Assembly: GCF_016775475.1 (NCBI RefSeq)
Contig: NZ_JAEUXJ010000002.1
Location: forward strand, 62,001-126,000
DNA from: Belnapia mucosa
GTDB lineage: Bacteria; Pseudomonadota; Alphaproteobacteria; Acetobacterales; Acetobacteraceae
Direction: 5' to 3'
Length of the DNA: 64,000 nt
Shown here: piece after piece, positions 44,660 to 53,315 of the stretch
How the letters are laid out: every line of letters begins with the position of its first letter
Numbering within the stretch: the stretch's first letter is position 1
Made by a program: the position numbers and the translations under genes
The notes under the pieces: generated by a model
The model's input: only the letters and a program-made list of their open reading frames with translations
Database searches by the model: none
Told to the model about the DNA's origin: nothing

Positions 44660-45790
44660 TCATCTGGCGGCGAATTCCGCCCGGATAGTCTCATCATGCT
44701 GGCCGAGCCGGGGCACCGGCCCCAGCTCCCGCGCCCCATCCGAAAGGCGCGCCGGCGGCGCGCCGACGGCGATCGGCCCGGCCTCCGTCTCGACCGTCAC
44801 CCGGCGATAGGCGGGGTGGGTCCGCAGCCCTTCGCAGTCATTCACGAAGCCGAAGGCGATATTGGCCCGTTGCAGCTTCGCGGCGCAGGCGGCGCGGTCG
44901 AGCGTGGCGAAGACGCGGGCGATATGGGCATCGACCATCGGCCGGTGCGCCACGCGTTCATTGTTGCTGCGGAAGCCCTCGCGCCCGGGCAGGTCCGGCT
45001 CCTCGAGGAAATGGGTGCAGAAATTGGCCCATTCCCGCTCATTCTGGATCGAGATCAACACCGGCACGCCGCCCGCCGTCTCGAAGGCGCCATAAGGGCA
45101 GATGGAGGGATGGGCGAGGCCGATGCGCGGCGGGTTCTTCCCCGTGCCCTCATATTGCAGCAGCGGCACCGTCATCCAGTCGGCCATGCCGTCGAAGAGG
45201 GAGACGGCGATGCCCTTGCCGCGGCCGGTGATGCCGCGCTCGATCAGCGCCTCCAGCACCGCCGCATGGGCATGCATCCCGCAGGCGATGTCGCAGGCGG
45301 AGACGCCGACCCGCCCCGGCCCTTCGGCCCGGCCGGTGATGCTGGCCAGGCCCGATTCGGCCTGCACCAGCAGATCATAGGCCTTCATCTTCGCGTATTC
45401 GCCCTCCTCGCCATAGCCGGAGATATCAACGGTGATGAGGCGCGGATGGCGGGCGCGCAGCTCGGCCGAGCCGAAGCCGGCGCGGGCCATGGCGCCCGGG
45501 GCGAGGTTCTGGATGAAGACATCAGCCCGGGCGATCAGCCGCTCCAGCAGCGCCTTGTCCTCCGGCGCCTTGATATCGAGACGGAGGCTCTCCTTCCCCC
45601 GGTTCAGCCAGACGAAATAGGTCGAAAGGCCCTTGGCCGCCGCGTCATAGGCGCGGGCGAAATCGCCCTCGGGCCGTTCGATCTTGATGACCCGCGCCCC
45701 GGCATCGGCGAGGCGCGAGGCGCAGTAGGGCGCGGCGACGGCCTGCTCCATTGAGACGACGAGCAGGCCCTTCAGCGGCTGACTGCCCAT
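44660..45790 (-). CDS. CaiB/BaiF family CoA-transferase
   Basis: A 376-residue class III CoA-transferase moving CoA between carboxylic acids. N-terminal PLKGLLVVSMEQAVAAPYCASRLADAGARVIKIERPEGDFAR and LNRGKESLRLDIK are typical. The catalytic aspartate is probably D167 in GVSACDIACGMHA. It begins 2 bp after the acyl-CoA dehydrogenase stop, so the pair activates and oxidises one acid. Control by the divergent LysR gene is likely. Confidence 0.92.
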   Translation of the reverse strand: MGSQPLKGLLVVSMEQAVAAPYCASRLADAGARVIKIERPEGDFARAYDAAAKGLSTYFVWLNRGKESLRLDIKAPEDKALLERLIARADVFIQNLAPGAMARAGFGSAELRARHPRLITVDISGYGEEGEYAKMKAYDLLVQAESGLASITGRAEGPGRVGVSACDIACGMHAHAAVLEALIERGITGRGKGIAVSLFDGMADWMTVPLLQYEGTGKNPPRIGLAHPSICPYGAFETAGGVPVLISIQNEREWANFCTHFLEEPDLPGREGFRSNNERVAHRPMVDAHIARVFATLDRAACAAKLQRANIAFGFVNDCEGLRTHPAYRRVTVETEAGPIAVGAPPARLSDGARELGPVPRLGQHDETIRAEFAAR

Positions 45791-45792
45791 CG

Positions 45793-46962
45793 TCAGTAGC
45801 TCCGCGGCATGCCGAGGACGTGCTCGCCGATATAGCTCAGCACCAGGTTGGTGCTGATCGGCGCCACCTGATAGAGCCGCGCCTCGCGGTATTTCCGCTC
45901 GACATCGTATTCCTCAGCGAAGCCGAAGCCGCCATGGGTCTGGATACAGGCCTCGCCGGCCGCCCAGGCGGCCTCGGCGGCGAGCATCTTGCCCATATTC
46001 GCTTCCTCGCCGCAGTTCTCGCCGCGCTCAAACTTGGCGAGGCCAAGCTTCAGCAGTGCCTCGGCGGCGCGCATCTGCGCATAGGCCTTGGCGATCGGGA
46101 ACTGCACGCCCTGGTTCTGCCCGATCGGCCGGCCGAACAGCACGCGTTCCTTGCTGTAGTCCACCGCCTTCTTGATGAACCACTTGGTGTCGCCGATGCT
46201 CTCGGAGGAGATCAGCAGCCGCTCGGCATTCATCCCGTCCAGGATGTAGCGGAAGCCGCGGCCTTCCTGCCCGACCAGGTTCTCGGCCGGCACCACCATG
46301 TTGTCGAAGAAGACCTCGGTGGTGTTGTGGTTCATCATGGTGCGGATGGGGCGGATGGTCAGGCCATTCCCCAGCGCCGCCTTCATATCCACGATGAAGG
46401 TCGAGAGGCCATCGGTCTTCTTCGCCACTTCGCCGCGCGGCGTGGTGCGGGCCAGCAGCAGCATCAGGTCGGAATGCTCCGCCCGGCTGGTCCAGATCTT
46501 CTGGCCGTTGACGATATATTTGTCGCCCTCACGCTTGGCGAAGGTGCGGAGTGCGGTGGTGTCGGTGCCGCTGGTCGGCTCGGTCACGCCGAAGGCCTGC
46601 AGTCGCAACTCGCCGCTGGCGATCTTCGGCAGGTAGCGCTGCTTCTGCTCCGGGCTGCCATGCCGGAGGATGGTGCCCATGATGTACATCTGGGCATGAC
46701 AGGCGCCGGCATTGCCGCCGGAGCGATGGATCTCCTCGAGGATCGCCGCGGCGGCCGAGAGGGGCAGGCCCGCCCCGCCATATTCCTCGGGGATCAGTGC
46801 GCCGAGATAGCCGGCCTCGGTCAGGGCCTGGACGAATTCGGTGGGATAGGCGCGGTCCCGGTCCACCTGCCGCCAGTATTCACCGGGGAAGCGGGCGCAG
46901 AGCTTGCCCACCTCCTCCCGGATCTCGGCATGCGGATCGGCGGCGAGCATCGGCTGGTCCAT
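45793..46962 (-). CDS. Acyl-CoA dehydrogenase
   Basis: A 389-residue FAD enzyme introducing a 2,3-double bond into an acyl-CoA. Motifs: GYLGALIPEEYGGAGLP, AFGVTEPTSGTDTTALRT, YIVNGQKIWTSRAEHSD, FDNMVVPAENLVGQEGRGFRYILDGMNAER, GVQFPIAKAYAQM and the C-terminal QTHGGFGFAEEYDVERKYREARLYQ. A GGAGG lies 8 bp before the ATG. It is first gene of a two-gene operon with the CoA-transferase, divergent from LysR by 134 bp. Confidence 0.94.
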   Translation of the reverse strand: MDQPMLAADPHAEIREEVGKLCARFPGEYWRQVDRDRAYPTEFVQALTEAGYLGALIPEEYGGAGLPLSAAAAILEEIHRSGGNAGACHAQMYIMGTILRHGSPEQKQRYLPKIASGELRLQAFGVTEPTSGTDTTALRTFAKREGDKYIVNGQKIWTSRAEHSDLMLLLARTTPRGEVAKKTDGLSTFIVDMKAALGNGLTIRPIRTMMNHNTTEVFFDNMVVPAENLVGQEGRGFRYILDGMNAERLLISSESIGDTKWFIKKAVDYSKERVLFGRPIGQNQGVQFPIAKAYAQMRAAEALLKLGLAKFERGENCGEEANMGKMLAAEAAWAAGEACIQTHGGFGFAEEYDVERKYREARLYQVAPISTNLVLSYIGEHVLGMPRSY

Positions 46963-47067
46963 GACATATCCTCCGGAAGAGCGGATTAGGGCTGGGGGGA
47001 GCCACTGGCAAGGATAGGGAAGGTGGCCCTGGCCCTGCCTTCGCGGAATTCGAAAACGCCGATACCG

Positions 47068-47088
47068 GATATAACGGTCTGCTATATC
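47068..47088. promoter_or_regulatory. LysR-type operator candidate
   Basis: GATATA (47068-47073), 9-bp spacer, TATATC (47083-47088): a dyad containing the T-N11-A pattern of LysR regulators. It lies 8 bp before the LysR start codon in the divergent intergenic region, fitting autoregulation plus control of the acyl-CoA dehydrogenase operon. Confidence 0.65.
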
Positions 47089-47096
47089 TGCCGCCC

Positions 47097-48173
47097 ATGG
47101 ACCTGAAGCAGCTCCGCACCTTCCGCGAGGTCGCCGATTCCGGCTCGCTCAGCCGCGCCGCGGACCGGCTGCATCTCGCCCAGCCCGCGCTCTCCCGCCA
47201 GATCCGCCTGCTGGAGGAGGAGATCGGCCTGCCGCTCTTTGCCCGGCACGGGCGGGGAATGCAGCTGACCGAGGCCGGGACCGCCCTGCTGGAACGGATC
47301 GATGGCCCGGTCCGCCAGCTGGAGCGGGCGGTGGCGGAGGTGCGCGGCCTCGCCGGCGCGGTGACCGGGCAGGTGGCCTTCGGGATGATGCCGACCATCG
47401 CTTCGGTCCTCGCCGGGCCGCTGGCGCGGCGGGTGGCCCTCGACCATCCCGGCCTCTCGCTCCGCATCGTCGAGGGCTATACCGGCCATCTGGTCGAATG
47501 GGTCCAGCGCGGGGTGACGGATGCGACCCTGCTCTATGGCCCGGCGCCGGCACTGCACCTCCGGGTCACGCCGCTGCTGATCGAGGAGATGGTCCTGGTC
47601 GGCGCCGCCGGCAGCGGGATCGGGCCGGGGCCGGTGCCCTTCGCCAGCCTCGCCGGCCGGCGGCTGGTGCTGCCCAGCCGCCAGCATGGCCTCCGCCGCA
47701 TCGTCGAGGCCGCGGCCGGACGGGCCCGCATCGCCCTCGATGTCGCCTTCGAAGCCGACAGCTTCGGGGTGCTGAAGGAGCTGGTCGAGAGCGGCATCGG
47801 CCAGGCGGTGCTGCCGCGGTCCGCCATCCGGGCGGAGGAGGCGGCCGGCCGCCTGCTGGTCGCGCCGCTGGTCCGCCCGGTGCCGCGCCGCCAGGTGGTG
47901 CTGGCCCTGCCGCCGGACCGCGCCCCGAACCGCGCCGTGGCGCTGGTGCTCGACCTGCTGGCGCAGGAGGTCGCGGCGCGCGAGGCGGCCGGCGACTGGC
48001 ACCGGATGGAGGGCGCTACTTCGGCAGCACCGCCTCCAGCGAGGTCCGCACCACCACCGCCGAGATCCCCGGCGCCCGCAGCGCCGCCTCCAGCGCCGGC
48101 AGGTCGGCCTGACTCTCCACCACCGTCACCGGCACCCGGAAGGCGGCGCACCAGGCGGCGAAATCCGGATTGA
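47097..48173 (+). CDS. LysR-family transcriptional regulator with an antisense-overlapping C-terminal tail
   Basis: 358 residues. The N-terminal winged helix (MDLKQLRTFREVADSGSLSRAADRLHLAQPALSRQIRLLEEEIGLPLFARHGRGMQLTEAG) is canonical, and the effector domain (about 90-300) resembles nitrogen-assimilation-control-type regulators. A normal family member would end near residue 305. Here about 53 Pro/Ala/Arg-rich residues follow, encoded opposite the 3' end of the TPP enzyme gene. The tail may be non-functional read-on after loss of the native stop. Likely regulates the divergent acyl-CoA dehydrogenase/CoA-transferase pair. Confidence 0.88.
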   Translation: MDLKQLRTFREVADSGSLSRAADRLHLAQPALSRQIRLLEEEIGLPLFARHGRGMQLTEAGTALLERIDGPVRQLERAVAEVRGLAGAVTGQVAFGMMPTIASVLAGPLARRVALDHPGLSLRIVEGYTGHLVEWVQRGVTDATLLYGPAPALHLRVTPLLIEEMVLVGAAGSGIGPGPVPFASLAGRRLVLPSRQHGLRRIVEAAAGRARIALDVAFEADSFGVLKELVESGIGQAVLPRSAIRAEEAAGRLLVAPLVRPVPRRQVVLALPPDRAPNRAVALVLDLLAQEVAAREAAGDWHRMEGATSAAPPPARSAPPPPRSPAPAAPPPAPAGRPDSPPPSPAPGRRRTRRRNPD

Positions 48174-49626
48174 TCAGGCTGGTGCCGGAGACGCGGCCGG
48201 GATGCGCCCTCTCCTGATGGATGCGGATGCTGGCATAGCTGCCATTGTCGGAGAGGATCAGCGTCATCGGCGCCCCGCGCGCCACGGCGACGGCGAATTC
48301 GCCACCCGTCATCAGCGCCCCGCCATCGCCGACGAGGCCGATGACCCGCCGATCCGGATGGCGGAGCGCGGCGGCGACGGCCGCCGGCACGCCGAAGCCC
48401 ATGGCGCCGGAGACAGGGGCCAGCAGCCGCTGCGGCGGGCGCCAGCCGACCTTGCGGTAGAAAGGCGCGCCGAAGGTGCCGGCATCCAGCGTGACGATGG
48501 CATCCGCCGGCGCTACCCGCTCGATCAGCTTCGCCACCTCGGCAAAGGCGACGCCATCCTCCCAGACGCGGGGCGTGACCTGGCAATCCGAGAGATGGAG
48601 GTCGTGCAGCCGCGCGGTCCAGGCGGCGCGGCCGGCCGGGGCGCCGGCAGACTCGGTCCCCAGCGCCGCGATTGTGGCGCGGGCATCGGCGGCGATGGCG
48701 AGCTCCGCCGGAAAGAGCCAGCCGAGAAAGCGCGGATCGGCGCAGACATGCACCAGCCGCTGCCCCGGCACCGGCCAGGTCCAGCCCTGGGTGGTGATGT
48801 CGGTCAGCCGCGTGCCGAGGGCCAGCACCAGATCGGCCTCGGCGAAGGCCGCCCGCTGCGCATCCGGATTCCGAAGGCCGAGATCGCCGGCATAGAGCGG
48901 ATGCCGGTTGGGGAAGAGGTCCTGCCGCCGGAAGGAGACGGCGACCGGCACCTGCCAGGCCTCGGCGAAGGCCAGCAGCGCCTCCCGCCCGCCCTCGGCT
49001 TCAAAGCCATGGCCGGCGAGCAGGATCGGGCGTTCCGCCCCGCGCAGCAGCACGGCGAGGCGTGCGGCATCGGCGGGGGAGGGGGGCAGGGGGCTCGGCA
49101 GGGTCGCGGGCAGCGCCGGGGCGGCGCAATCCATCGCCAGCACATCCTCGGGCAGGGAGAGCACCACCGGTCCCGGCACCCCGCCGCACGCCTGCGCATG
49201 GGCGCGGGCGATCAGCTCCGGCACCTGCTCGGGGTCGGTCGCCTCGCCCACCCATTTGGCGACGCCGCGGAACATGTTGGCGTAGTCGATTTCCTGGAAG
49301 GCGTTGCGTCGCAGGTCACGCCTCTCCACCTGCCCGACCAGCAGGATCAGCGGTACCGCATCCTGCTCGGCGGTATGCACGGCGATGGAGGCATTGCAGG
49401 CGCCGGGTCCGCGCGAGACCAGCACCACGCCCGGCCGCCCGGTCAGCTTGGCATCGGCCACTGCCATGAAGCCCGCCCCGCCCTCGCTCCGGCAGGTGAC
49501 GAGGTCGATGGCGGAGCCATGCAGCGCATCGAGCAGGGCGATATAGCTCTCGCCCGGCACGCAGAAGGCGCGGTCGATGCCCTGTGCGGCGAGGAATTCC
49601 ACGATCCGTTCGGCGGCAGTCGTCAT
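48016..49626 (-). CDS. Thiamine-diphosphate-dependent enzyme, acetolactate synthase large-subunit-like
   Basis: 536 residues with the three-domain TPP fold. The N-terminal GIDRAFCVPGESYIALLDAL and catalytic glutamate E48 (CRSEGGAGF), the central domain LLAGHGFEAEGG, and the cofactor motif GLVGDGGALMTGGEFAVAVARGAPMTLILSDN are visible. No regulatory small subunit is adjacent. It may be a catabolic acetolactate synthase, a decarboxylase or a ligase. It is last in a tight operon after VWA and MoxR genes (1- and 4-bp gaps). Its last 158 bp overlap the LysR frame. Confidence 0.85.
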   Translation of the reverse strand: MTTAAERIVEFLAAQGIDRAFCVPGESYIALLDALHGSAIDLVTCRSEGGAGFMAVADAKLTGRPGVVLVSRGPGACNASIAVHTAEQDAVPLILLVGQVERRDLRRNAFQEIDYANMFRGVAKWVGEATDPEQVPELIARAHAQACGGVPGPVVLSLPEDVLAMDCAAPALPATLPSPLPPSPADAARLAVLLRGAERPILLAGHGFEAEGGREALLAFAEAWQVPVAVSFRRQDLFPNRHPLYAGDLGLRNPDAQRAAFAEADLVLALGTRLTDITTQGWTWPVPGQRLVHVCADPRFLGWLFPAELAIAADARATIAALGTESAGAPAGRAAWTARLHDLHLSDCQVTPRVWEDGVAFAEVAKLIERVAPADAIVTLDAGTFGAPFYRKVGWRPPQRLLAPVSGAMGFGVPAAVAAALRHPDRRVIGLVGDGGALMTGGEFAVAVARGAPMTLILSDNGSYASIRIHQERAHPGRVSGTSLINPDFAAWCAAFRVPVTVVESQADLPALEAALRAPGISAVVVRTSLEAVLPK

Positions 49627-49627
49627 C

Positions 49628-50818
49628 TCAGCGGCTCAGCTCTCGCGTCATGGCGTCGATCCCGCCCAGGGTGAGGGGAAACATCCTGTCCTCCAGTAAT
49701 TGGCGCACCAGGCCGATGGAGTGGGTATGGCCCCACCCCGCCTGCGGCATCGGGTTCAACCAGGCGGAGCGGCGGAAATGCCCGGTGATCCGGTTGAGCC
49801 AGACGCTGCCCGGCTCCTCGTTCCAATGCTCGACGCTGCCGCCGGGCTGGATGATCTCGTAGGGGCTCATGCTCGCATCGCCGACGAAGACCGCCTTGTA
49901 GTCGGGCCCATAGGTCCGCAGCACCTCATGGGTCGAAACCTCGCTGTCGCGCCGCCGCCGGTTGTCGGTCCAGAGCCGCTCATAGGGGCAGTTGTGGAAG
50001 TAGAAGTGGGCGAGGTGCTTGAACTCCGCCCGCGCCGCCGAAAACAGCTCGGCCGAGGCTTTCACATGGTCGTCCATGGAGCCGCCGATATCGAGGAAGA
50101 GCAGCACCTTCACCGTGTTGTGCCGCTCCGGCACCATCTTCAGGTCGAGCGATCCGGCATTGTTGGCGGTGGAGCGGATGGTGTCCGGCAGGTCCAGCTC
50201 GGTCGCCGCGCCCTGGCGCGCGAAGCGCCGCAGCCGGCGCAGCGCCAGCTTGATGTTGCGGGTGCCGATCTCGACATTGTCGTCGAGGTCGCGGAACTCC
50301 CGCTTGTCCCAGACCTTCACCGCGCGGCGGTTGCGTCCCTCGTCCTGCCCGATGCGGACGCCTTCCGGGTTGTAGCCATGCGCGCCGAAGGGGGAGGTGC
50401 CGGCGGTGCCGATCCATTTGCTGCCCCCCTGGTGCCGGCCCTTCTGCTCCGCCAGGCGTTCGCGCAGCATCTCCATCAGCTTGTCGAAGCCGCCGGCGGC
50501 TTCGATCTGCGCCTTCTCCTCATCGGTCAGCAACTTCTCGGCCAGCTTGCGCAGCCATTCCTCCGGCAGCTGGCGGACGAGATCGGCGAAGGCGGCGCCC
50601 TCCGGCGGCTCCAGCCCCTTGAACACCTCGCCGAAAACCCGATCGAAGCGGTCGAGATGGCGTTCATCCTTCACCAGCGTCGCGCGGGACAGGTGGTAGA
50701 AGTCATCGACGCTGTAGTCTGCCACGCCCTCCTTCATGCCGCGCAGCAGCGTCAGGTATTCGGTGATGCTGGCGGGGATGCCGGCGCTGCGCAGCGCCAT
50801 GATGAAGTGGGCGAGCAT
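49628..50818 (-). CDS. VWA-domain (CoxE-like) protein, module A
   Basis: A 396-residue protein with the VWA domain at the C-terminal half: VLLFLDIGGSMDDHV is the MIDAS loop, with G in place of one serine ligand, and YKAVFVGDASMSPYEI and WLNRITGHFRRSAWLNP follow. The N-terminal half is helical and charged. VWA partners of MoxR AAA ATPases help insert metal cofactors or remodel enzymes. It follows its MoxR gene with a 4-bp gap. Confidence 0.88.
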   Translation of the reverse strand: MLAHFIMALRSAGIPASITEYLTLLRGMKEGVADYSVDDFYHLSRATLVKDERHLDRFDRVFGEVFKGLEPPEGAAFADLVRQLPEEWLRKLAEKLLTDEEKAQIEAAGGFDKLMEMLRERLAEQKGRHQGGSKWIGTAGTSPFGAHGYNPEGVRIGQDEGRNRRAVKVWDKREFRDLDDNVEIGTRNIKLALRRLRRFARQGAATELDLPDTIRSTANNAGSLDLKMVPERHNTVKVLLFLDIGGSMDDHVKASAELFSAARAEFKHLAHFYFHNCPYERLWTDNRRRRDSEVSTHEVLRTYGPDYKAVFVGDASMSPYEIIQPGGSVEHWNEEPGSVWLNRITGHFRRSAWLNPMPQAGWGHTHSIGLVRQLLEDRMFPLTLGGIDAMTRELSR

Positions 50819-50822
50819 GGTG

Positions 50823-51671
50823 CTAGCGCTGCCGCTGGCGGGAGAGGAAGGCCAGCCGCTCGAACAGATGCACGTCCTGCTCGTTCTTCAGCAGCGCGCC
50901 ATGCAGCGGCGGGATGGCGGTCCTGGGGTCGGAGGAGCGCAGCACCTCGGGCGGCAGGTCCTCGATCATCAGCAGCTTCAGCCAGTCCAGCAGCTCGGAG
51001 GTCGCCGGCTTCTTCTTCAGTTCCTGCACGCCGCGGACCTGGAAGAAGACGTTCAGCGCCTCGCGCGCCAGTTCCTGCTTGATGTCGGGGAAATGGGCCT
51101 GGACGATCTTCTCCATCGTCTCCCGGTCGGGGAAGCGGATGTAGTGGAAGAAGCAGCGGCGCAGGAAGGCGTCCGGCAGCTCCTTCTCATTGTTCGAGGT
51201 GATGATGACGATCGGCCGGTGCCGCGCCACCACCGTCTCCTTCGTCTCGTAGACGAAGAACTGCATCCGATCGAGCTCGAGCAGCAGGTCGTTGGGGAAT
51301 TCGATATCCGCCTTGTCGATCTCGTCGATCAGCAGGACATGCTGCCGGTCGGCCGCGAAGGCCTCCCACAGCTTGCCGCGGATGATGTAGTTCGAGATGT
51401 CGTGGACGCGCTCGTCGCCGAGCTGCCCGTCGCGCAGGCGCGAGACGGCGTCGTATTCATAGAGGCCCTGCTGCGCCTTGGTCGTGGACTTGATGTGCCA
51501 TTCGATCAGCGGCAGGCCGAGCGCCTCCGCCACCTCATGCGCCAGCACGGTCTTGCCCGTCCCCGGTTCCCCCTTCACCAGCAGGGGGCGCTGGAGGGCG
51601 ACGGCGGCATTGACGGCCACCTCCAGGTCGCGCGAGGCGATGTATTTCTCGGTGCTCCTGAAGCCGGCCAC
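50823..51671 (-). CDS. MoxR-family AAA+ ATPase, module A
   Basis: A 282-residue AAA+ chaperone-like ATPase: Walker A VKGEPGTGKTVLA, Walker B VLLIDEIDKADIEFPNDLLLELD, sensor-1 ITSNNEKELPDAFLRRCFFHYIRFP and a C-terminal lid. First gene of the MoxR-VWA-TPP run, which suggests that the TPP enzyme, or an enzyme encoded elsewhere, is the client. It is divergent from the DUF1003 gene (89 bp). Confidence 0.94.
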   Translation of the reverse strand: MAGFRSTEKYIASRDLEVAVNAAVALQRPLLVKGEPGTGKTVLAHEVAEALGLPLIEWHIKSTTKAQQGLYEYDAVSRLRDGQLGDERVHDISNYIIRGKLWEAFAADRQHVLLIDEIDKADIEFPNDLLLELDRMQFFVYETKETVVARHRPIVIITSNNEKELPDAFLRRCFFHYIRFPDRETMEKIVQAHFPDIKQELAREALNVFFQVRGVQELKKKPATSELLDWLKLLMIEDLPPEVLRSSDPRTAIPPLHGALLKNEQDVHLFERLAFLSRQRQR

Positions 51672-51760
51672 GCCCGTTCCCTCTCTGCGTTCGGCTGGAA
51701 AGGTGGCCTCTCACCCGGGATCGGGCAAGCTATCTTCGGCTGGTCCAACGGAGCTCGTTC

Positions 51761-52309
51761 ATGCCCGAAGCCACAACTTCCGATTCGGCGGCGCATCGCT
51801 GGTTCGGCCACAAGGCCCATGACCTCGGCCCGGCCGAGCGGCTGGTCCTGGCCGCGGCGAAGCAGCGGAGCGTCATCAGCCGCAATGTGGAACGGGATTT
51901 CGCCGGGGAGCTGACCTTCGGCCAGCGCATTGCCGACCGGGTCGCCGAATTCGGCGGCTCCTGGTCCTTCATCATCGCCTTCGGCCTGTTCCTGCTGGCC
52001 TGGACGGTGCTGAACGCCCTCCTGCCGCGGCCCTTCGACGCCTATCCCTATATCTTCCTGAACCTGCTGCTCTCGATGATCGCCGCGCTGCAGGCGCCGA
52101 TCATCATGATGAGCCAGAACCGCCAGGCGGCGCGGGACCGGCTGGACGCGGCCCATGACTATGAGGTGAACCTGAAGGCCGAGATCGAGATCATGGCCCT
52201 GCACGAGAAGCTGGACCAGCTTCGCACGCGGGAAATCGAGGCGCTGCTGGCGCGTCAGCAGGAACAGATCGAGCTGCTGACGCGCCTGTTGCAGGAGAGG
52301 AGGGGTTAG
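51761..52309 (+). CDS. DUF1003 membrane protein
   Basis: 182 residues. The DUF1003 core is clear: TFGQRIADRVAEFGGSWSFIIAFGLFLLAWTVLN, PFDAYPYIFLNLLLSMIAALQAPIIMMSQNRQAARDRLDAAHDYEVNLKAEIEI. Two membrane helices (about 68-87 and 98-116) precede a long cytoplasmic helix that may form a coiled coil. Function unknown. It lies between module A and the tct genes; its last 4 bp overlap the tctC-like gene convergently. Confidence 0.9.
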   Translation: MPEATTSDSAAHRWFGHKAHDLGPAERLVLAAAKQRSVISRNVERDFAGELTFGQRIADRVAEFGGSWSFIIAFGLFLLAWTVLNALLPRPFDAYPYIFLNLLLSMIAALQAPIIMMSQNRQAARDRLDAAHDYEVNLKAEIEIMALHEKLDQLRTREIEALLARQQEQIELLTRLLQERRG

Positions 52310-53283
52310 GCCTTGGCCAGCCCCGCCGCCTTCATTGCATCGCCGAGGGACTTGTCCGCCGCTTCCAGCGCCCGTCCGGCGCCGGCGCCATCGGCATAGA
52401 CGAGGCCGAAACCGCGGGCATTCATGAACTCCTGATATTCCTTGGAGTCGAAAACCTTCTTCAGCGCCGGCTCGATCGCCGCCTTCACCTCGGCCGGCAG
52501 GTTGCTCGGCCCGGCGATGATCCGCATCGCGCCGGCGGTGATGTCGATGCCCATCGTCTCCTTCAGCGTCGGGATGTTGGAGAAGGCCGAGAGCCGCTCC
52601 GGCGCCATCACCGCCAGGCTGCGCGCCCGACCGGCATCCAGCATCGCCCGCGCCTCGGGCACCGAGCAGGTGGTGAAGTCGAGCCCGCCCGCCGCCAGAT
52701 CCTGCATCGCCGGCGCCGCGCCGTTGGAGGGCACCCAGCGCACATGATCCGCCTTCAGCCCCATGGCGCCGAGCCAGCTCGCCAGCGCCAGGTGCCAGAT
52801 GCCGCCCTGGCCGGTACCGCTCGCCTTGAACTTGCCGGGCTGGCTCGCCTTGATCGCATCCGCCAGCTGCTTGACGTCCTTGTAGGCGGAGCTGGCATTC
52901 ACCTGGATGCCCGGCGGGTCGTTGTTCAGCTGACCGAGCGGGGTGAAGTTCTTGTAGGTGACCTCCGTCAGCCCCTGCCAATGCAGCATGCAGATCTCGG
53001 AGGTGATGATGCCGAGCGTGTAGCCGTCCGGCGGGGACGCCGCGAGGGCGGCATGGCCGACGACGCCCGAGCCGCCGGTGCGGTTCACCACGTTGAAGGG
53101 CTGGCCCAGCTCCTTCTCCAGCAGGGTCGCGGCGATGCGCAGCACCGCATCGGTGCCGCCACCCGCGGCCCAGGGGCAGAGCATCTGCACCGGCCGCGCC
53201 GGCCAGCGCGACTGGGCGAGGGCAGGGGCAGCGAGCAGGGCGGCGCCGGCCCCGAGCAGGCTGCGGCGGTCGATCATCGTCAT
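52306..53283 (-). CDS. tctC: Tripartite tricarboxylate transporter substrate-binding protein (Bug/TctC family)
   Basis: A 325-residue periplasmic binding protein. Twin-arginine signal DRRSLLGAGAALLAAPALA, then the family signatures WPARPVQMLCPWAAGGGTDAVLR, VNRTGGSGVVGHAALAASPPDGYTLG and the DVKQLADAIKA region. The start 53283 (ATGACGATG) is chosen from a GGAGGA 8 bp before it rather than an upstream open frame. Third in the order tctB, tctA, tctC; ligand probably a carboxylate. Confidence 0.93.
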   Translation of the reverse strand: MTMIDRRSLLGAGAALLAAPALAQSRWPARPVQMLCPWAAGGGTDAVLRIAATLLEKELGQPFNVVNRTGGSGVVGHAALAASPPDGYTLGIITSEICMLHWQGLTEVTYKNFTPLGQLNNDPPGIQVNASSAYKDVKQLADAIKASQPGKFKASGTGQGGIWHLALASWLGAMGLKADHVRWVPSNGAAPAMQDLAAGGLDFTTCSVPEARAMLDAGRARSLAVMAPERLSAFSNIPTLKETMGIDITAGAMRIIAGPSNLPAEVKAAIEPALKKVFDSKEYQEFMNARGFGLVYADGAGAGRALEAADKSLGDAMKAAGLAKA

Positions 53284-53315
53284 CACGTGTCCTCCGGCAT
53301 TCATTGGTATCATTG

